Below are positions 8,111 to 11,379 of a DNA stretch of 11,379 nucleotides, in pieces (position 1 is the first letter of the stretch; each line of letters begins with the position of its first letter). The DNA lies in the NCBI GenBank assembly GCA_036244855.1, contig BQKZ01010208.1, positions 1 to 11,379 of the forward strand, read 5' to 3'. Below the pieces are notes generated by a model. It was not told the DNA's origin. It ran no database searches and worked only from the letters and a program-made list of their open reading frames with translations. The position numbers and the translations under genes were made by a program. This DNA is from Temnopleurus reevesii. Its lineage: Eukaryota; Echinodermata; Echinoidea; Temnopleuroida; Temnopleuridae.

Positions 8111-9064
8111 ACGAATTCTAATGACCGACCGGAGCGGAAACCACAAGTGCGCAGATTTATTGAAAATCAACATTTTATATCAAAAAGGCTTCTGTTAATT
8201 CTGCTCACATAGCAAAATGCAAATAACATAAACGATTCAACATGCCTCTTCACGATATTAAATGTTACGATTTCATTTTCTGCTTCATGTAAACGAATTT
8301 GGATGACCATTAACATGATTAAAGCGAAGAGCTGTGCTCCTTTTTAAACGTTTCACGGTAAGTTTACGATTTTCAAGCAATTGAATTAAACATTAATTTT
8401 CTTTTTTACAGACATAATTAATGCAACATAGCATCTAAAAGTAATAAAATCAAAGGAAGTGAGTACCCTGTGAAAGCGTAGCTTGAGTCAGGAGCGCCTT
8501 GAAAGAACTTAAAAGTTTGATGAACATAAAGGAAAATAAATGTTTTTCCTGCCTTTTCACGAATTCTAATGACCGACAGGCGCAAAAACCTCCCTCCTTG
8601 CAAATGTATTGAATATCAAGATTTTATATAAAAAAAAGCATCAGAGGCTTTTCAAAATGTTCCGCTCACACAGCAAAACATAAATTATATGACAATGCCT
8701 CTTTACGATATTAAATGTTAAGATCTTATTTTCGGCTTCGTGTAAACGAATTTGGATGACCGTTAAGGCAAAGTGCCATGCTCCCATTTATGATGAATTT
8801 AGATTTGAAGGCGTTTCTCATTCAATTCTGAATAGTTACGCCAATTAGACTTAAAAATTTACATGGTCCTTATATAATGATACAAATAATGATTTAATAA
8901 CATAATTTATAAGGCGCCAAATCTACTGTTAAAAAAAATGCTCAAAGTGCAACTATGAAAATTATGTGAAGATGTAGAATAAATACATGAGACTCAGTAA
9001 AGAAGACAGAAGTTTAAAAAAATGACACATATTGAAAGAACTTAAATGTTTGATGAAGATAAAA
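8111..9064. repeat. Diverged direct duplication of about 450-530 bp units
   Basis: Copy 1 (8111-8530) and copy 2 (8559-9064) both open with ACGAATTCTAATGACCGAC. They share CACATAGCAAAA-like and CGATATTAAATGTTA blocks and the exact AAACGAATTTGGATGACC, and both end with TTGAAAGAACTTAAA followed by GTTTGATGAA. The offset is 448 bases at the start and 533 at the end, so indels have accumulated in the middle, where about 150-230 bases no longer align by eye. The unit has no coding capacity and no visible terminal inverted repeats. It may be an old tandem duplication of unique DNA or two neighbouring copies of an unnamed repeat. Confidence 0.75.
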
Positions 9065-9147
9065 TGACTGAATGCCAGCGATGATATGTGTATTATCTAA
9101 TGATCATGATTGACCTGATCGTTAAGTTAAATTATAAAACCACAGAA

Positions 9148-9323
9148 AACACGATAAAAAGTATTTTCGAGAAATTAAATCGAACACAAATTCAATGCTC
9201 CTTCGTAATGCTATTCAAATCGGAACTGGCTTGCGATCGTTGTGTCCGCACAGTTGAAAATACGGCGTACAGTCCTATTGTCTGTGGCCCACTTAACTTT
9301 TCGGAAACAGTTTATTTCGGGTT
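9148..9323. mobile_element. MITE, complete copy B, with 4-bp target duplication
   Basis: This 176-bp copy is flanked on both sides by AGAA (9144-9147 and 9324-9327). It begins AACACGATAAAAAG and ends with TTATTTCGGGTT, slightly eroded from the family end TATCGTGTT. The interior matches copy A over GTAATGCTATT, GTTGTGTCCGCACAGTTGAA, CCTATTGTCTG and ACTTAACTTTTCGGAAA. The left terminal repeat is intact in length but diverged. A plus-strand frame of 96 codons at 9088-9378 reads straight through the element and both flanks, so it is chance rather than a gene. Confidence 0.85.
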
Positions 9324-9568
9324 AGAATTAGCTGGTGAAACATTTACATCATGTTGTAATTATTTGACGCAGCACTAAATACCTCCGATGATGTTATAGG
9401 TAGAAAAGTTGGCAATTTTCCGAAATGATAAACGCAGCACGTGCTCTAGATTCCCAAACCGGAAGTCACGTTCCCGACCGCAACATATCGATATCAACGG
9501 TATCATGAGATATCGTTTAAAATCGGGCATTGTCGGTGGCGAGAATTACACAATCAAACTTCTCTTAA

Positions 9569-9668
9569 GCCCCAATCACATAGAAGCCCAGAAGCAGCAC
9601 GATTGAACACGACTCTTTGTTAATTCACAGTTAACTGCCTCCGATCAAAGAGTCGTGTTGAATCATGT
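9569..9668. mobile_element. Palindromic foldback element, right-truncated unit
   Basis: The unit starts GCCCCAATCACATAGAAGCC and continues AGAAGCAGCAC. It then forms a strong hairpin: GATTGAACACGACTCTTTG at 9601-9619 pairs with its near-exact inverse ending at 9663 (one mismatch in 19). The loop holds TTAATTCACAGTTAACTGCC, including the palindrome CAGTTAACTG. The right outer arm (expected CTTCCGGGCC...) is missing and is replaced by a GTT triplet run. The same outer arm, stem and loop recur at 10411-10675, which defines a family. No coding capacity is present. Confidence 0.75.
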
Positions 9669-9858
9669 TGTTGTTGTTGTTTTTGGATTTAACGGCGCTT
9701 CATTCATGTATGAATATTTGCGCCTGAAAAAAAAACGAGATTTATTGTTTTACTTCGGAAAATATTTGGAATTATCTAACAAAAGCAGGCCTCTTTTTTT
9801 AAAAAAAAAGAAAAACAAGAGAATAAGCAAAAAAGGCGAGGCCAATTTTACTATTTAA
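9669..9858. other. Non-coding, A-rich
   Basis: A short GTT run is followed by AT-rich sequence with A runs near 9727 and 9797-9815. Overlapping short frames on both strands are compositional. No gene is supported. Confidence 0.4.
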
Positions 9859-10060
9859 TTTTTTTTTGTTTTGTTTTGTTTTGTTATCGCAGCGCTCGCA
9901 AGCTTTGGACACCATGCCATACGCATGGAACAGAAAACGACCCCTCGCTGTCTCGCTGTTTGTAGGCAAAATCTTGCCAGTCCGGCTCAGTACGTCGAGC
10001 AGACTTCTCAGCTCAGCGGGCCTAGGCAACTCAGAAGCCGCGTGGGGGCGCCACTGTTAG
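9859..10060 (-). mobile_element. GC-rich island with minus-strand A-rich tail; candidate SINE or retro-insert
   Basis: About 170 bases of clearly GC-rich sequence (9886-10057) sit in AT-rich surroundings. On the minus strand they end at CGCTGCGATAAC and pass straight into a (CAAAA)n run and nine A residues (9859-9885), the pattern of a reverse-transcribed insert. Three overlapping frames, two plus and one minus, are open across it, which is what GC-rich DNA gives by chance. I see no tRNA B box and no 5S-like head, so the SINE type is unknown, and the head boundary near 10057 rests on composition alone. No target duplication was found. Confidence 0.35.
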
Positions 10061-10186
10061 TACGTATTCGGACATGTTGTTGCTAACGAAAATTTGGGAA
10101 TGTTTCATGAACGAGTATAGATCCAAATCAAGGCGGGAATGTGCAGTGCTCTTAATAGATACACACCTGAATTTTAAGGTTCATAT

Positions 10187-10323
10187 ACAATCATACTTAA
10201 GTCAGTATATAAATACATGTACAAAACCTTAACTAAATATTCCTTTAAAAATACNACAATCATACTTAAGTCAGTATATAAATACATGTACAAAACCTTA
10301 ACTAAATATTCCTTTAAAAATAC
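10187..10323. other. Exact 68-bp repeat flanking a single N (likely assembly join)
   Basis: Positions 10187-10254 and 10256-10323 are identical over 68 bases, both running from ACAATCATACTTAAG to CCTTTAAAAATAC, and are separated by one N at 10255. A perfect repeat meeting exactly at an N is what results when two contigs with overlapping ends are joined without merging. The true genome probably has one copy. Confidence 0.9.
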
Positions 10324-10410
10324 ATTGAAATATTCTTAACTTCTCATAAAAATTATTCCGACTTTGTTTATCTTTCTCACACTAAATGTCAAATCTTAAG
10401 ATAAATATTG

Positions 10411-10675
10411 GTGTTCAATCAGGGCTGCTATGTGACCGGGGCCTTGGTCCCAGTCACATAGAGGCCCGGAAGGCAGTTAACTGTCAAATAATAAAGAGTT
10501 GTGTTGAATCGTTTGGCTTCCGGGCCTCTATGTGACTGGGGCTACGGCCCCGGTCACATAGAGGCCCTGACTGAACATGATTCAACACAACTCTTTATTA
10601 ATTTACAGTTAACTGCCTCAGAACAAAGCGTGGTGTTGAAACGTGTTGCTTCCGGGACCCTATAGTGACCGAGGC
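10411..10675. mobile_element. Cluster of three palindromic foldback units
   Basis: Five arms of one motif (CTATGTGAC-GGGGC in either orientation) lie at about 10422-10443, 10446-10472, 10517-10542, 10546-10566 and 10648-10675. The central pair, around GGGGC-TACG-GCCCC, gives arms of 21 bases with a single mismatch. The symmetry extends outward: GGCAGTTAACTG and AATAAAGAGTTGTGTTGAATC at 10472-10511 are mirrored at 10579-10617, so 10472-10617 is one large near-palindrome. Reading left to right, the cluster holds the right end of one unit, an inverted unit lacking one inner arm, and a complete unit (10546-10675) homologous to the unit at 9569. It lies just downstream of the minus-strand gene's stop codon. 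Confidence 0.8.
10594..10599 (-). terminator. Candidate poly(A) signal AATAAA of the right-hand gene
   Basis: This is the first canonical AATAAA on the minus strand after the stop at 10708, about 110 bases downstream. It is followed by a GT-rich stretch (GAGTTGTGTTGAATCATGTT), as a cleavage site needs. It lies inside the foldback element, so the element may provide the signal. Its use is inference. Confidence 0.4.
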
Positions 10676-10707
10676 TTTAACGATTCAGTCCGACTCACTC
10701 GTAATCT

Positions 10708-11362
10708 TCAGTTAATACTCAAATTGGACAGAGAGACGTTTGGACTACTGCCTCTCGAGTGCGCAATGTCAATGAGATTTTGGTTGCCATAGAGAGGAAT
10801 GTCCGGTGGCTCAGCCCAATCACCCTCAGGCCCGCTCCACGCGTCCTCATCCTGGCTTGGTCGTTGAGATGAACCACCCGAAAGCATTGTAAGGTACGAG
10901 AACCTGACTCCATCTTCATCGAAACGTTCCTCCGAAACGCTCCTGGTTTTGGACATTCGAAGTTCTCGTTCAGTAGAGAAAAAAGGGTATGCATACTCAT
11001 TTCCTCCCATCAGGTCCGAGGTTCGATTCCCATCTTGAGCTGGAGGTGACGGAATCGAAGCATACTCATGGTACTCTCCATCAACTTTACCATCGCGCTG
11101 GCACCTTAGCGAGTTCATAGCAGTCCAGGGGGCTGAAAGGTTGCCCATATTGGTAACCCCGTGGGCGAATGCTCCTTCATCGTCCATACTCCCATCTCCA
11201 ACTTGGTCCCGGGGGTGCTTAGATCTTGTGGATGCCAAGGGGTCATTGGTATTGGGTCTTTCGAATGATGCCATGGAGATGATGTCGTCTTCATAGTCAC
11301 TCTCTCTGTCCTGTATACGGCTTTCCTGTGGCAAGTTCGTAACTGCTGTGCCCACTATGTAC
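10708..11362 (-). CDS. Terminal exon of an unidentified protein, Ser/Asp-rich C-terminal tail
   Basis: The frame is open for about 217 codons from a splice acceptor (AG at 11363-11364 behind seven T) to the TGA at 10708-10710. It starts inside a split codon, then YIVGTAVTN; the first usable ATG lies well inside, so this is a 3' exon and the gene continues past the right edge. The sequence has no predicted membrane segment beyond the short hydrophobic start. It is rich in Ser, Asp, Glu and Pro, with acidic and Tyr-containing patches (SDYEDDIISMASFE near residue 20, EYHEYASIPSPP near 95, NEYAYPFF near 120) and a polar end (PNVSLSNLSIN). This suggests a disordered, possibly phosphorylated cytoplasmic tail. 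Both shorter frames overlapping it are shadows. I do not recognise the family, and no function is assigned. The exon itself is well supported by length, GC content above the surroundings, and the acceptor. Confidence 0.75.
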
Positions 11363-11378
11363 CTGGGATTGAAAAAAA
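11363..11378 (-). promoter_or_regulatory. 3' splice acceptor at the window edge
   Basis: On the minus strand this reads TTTTTTTCAATCCCAG, a pyrimidine tract ending in CAG, joined to a long open frame. It fixes the 5' limit of the right-hand exon and shows that the gene is intron-containing. Confidence 0.75.
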
Positions 11379-11379
11379 T

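Noticed and set aside
8398..8411. Splice-acceptor-like TTTTCTTTTTTACAG
   Set aside because: No open reading frame follows it, and pyrimidine runs ending in CAG are frequent in this DNA.
9088..9378. 96-codon plus-strand frame, the longest outside the two supported exons
   Set aside because: It reads through MITE copy B and both of its flanks, so it cannot be an ancestral gene of the element.
9866..10086. Three overlapping frames on both strands in the GC-rich island
   Set aside because: Mutually overlapping frames in GC-rich DNA are expected by chance. None has a recognisable motif, and the island ends in an A-rich tail typical of a retro-insert.

Overview
The window looks like a eukaryotic, largely non-coding stretch from a marine invertebrate deuterostome. 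A sea urchin or a close relative is the best guess. The evidence is: single-exon protein pieces with splice-type borders, a tRNA-derived SINE, 5'-truncated non-LTR retrotransposon 3' ends, MITE-like elements, (AAT)n and A-rich microsatellites, long poly-C runs, and a Death-domain exon of the kind greatly expanded in sea urchin and amphioxus innate-immunity genes. No bacterial, phage or CRISPR-like organisation is visible. The species assignment is inference, not proof.

Only two stretches look like host protein-coding sequence, both on the minus strand. Near the left end, 801-1121 encodes a complete Death domain behind a good 3' splice acceptor. At the right edge, 10708-11362 is an intact terminal exon behind a textbook acceptor. 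It encodes about 217 residues of a Ser/Asp-rich, probably disordered C-terminal tail that I do not recognise. The rest of its gene lies beyond the right edge. There is no sign that the two exons belong to one gene.

Between them the window is a graveyard of small mobile elements and repeats. A 92-bp tandem duplication lies at 1534-1717. Poly-C and A-rich tracts fill 1759-2155. Three copies of one MITE family (2330-2485, 5679-5757 partial, 9148-9323) share about 40-bp inverted ends, and the two complete copies each have their own 4-bp target duplication. SINE material is at 2632-2695 and 6212-6503. A second inverted-repeat element is at 3514-3689. Truncated LINE 3' ends lie at 4134-4560, 6570-7026 and 7022-7215, all on the minus strand. 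A diverged direct duplication covers 8111-9064.

The 9.5-10.7 kb region holds a palindromic foldback family: one unit at 9569-9668 and a cluster of three at 10411-10675. It also holds a GC-rich island ending in a minus-strand A-rich tail, and an exact 68-bp repeat on both sides of a single N that is most simply an assembly join. The foldback cluster lies directly downstream of the right-hand gene and carries the nearest AATAAA to its stop codon, so the element may supply that gene's poly(A) signal.

I found no multi-gene system. The observations most worth following are the 4-bp-TSD MITE family, the foldback family, the Death-domain exon and the unidentified C-terminal exon.
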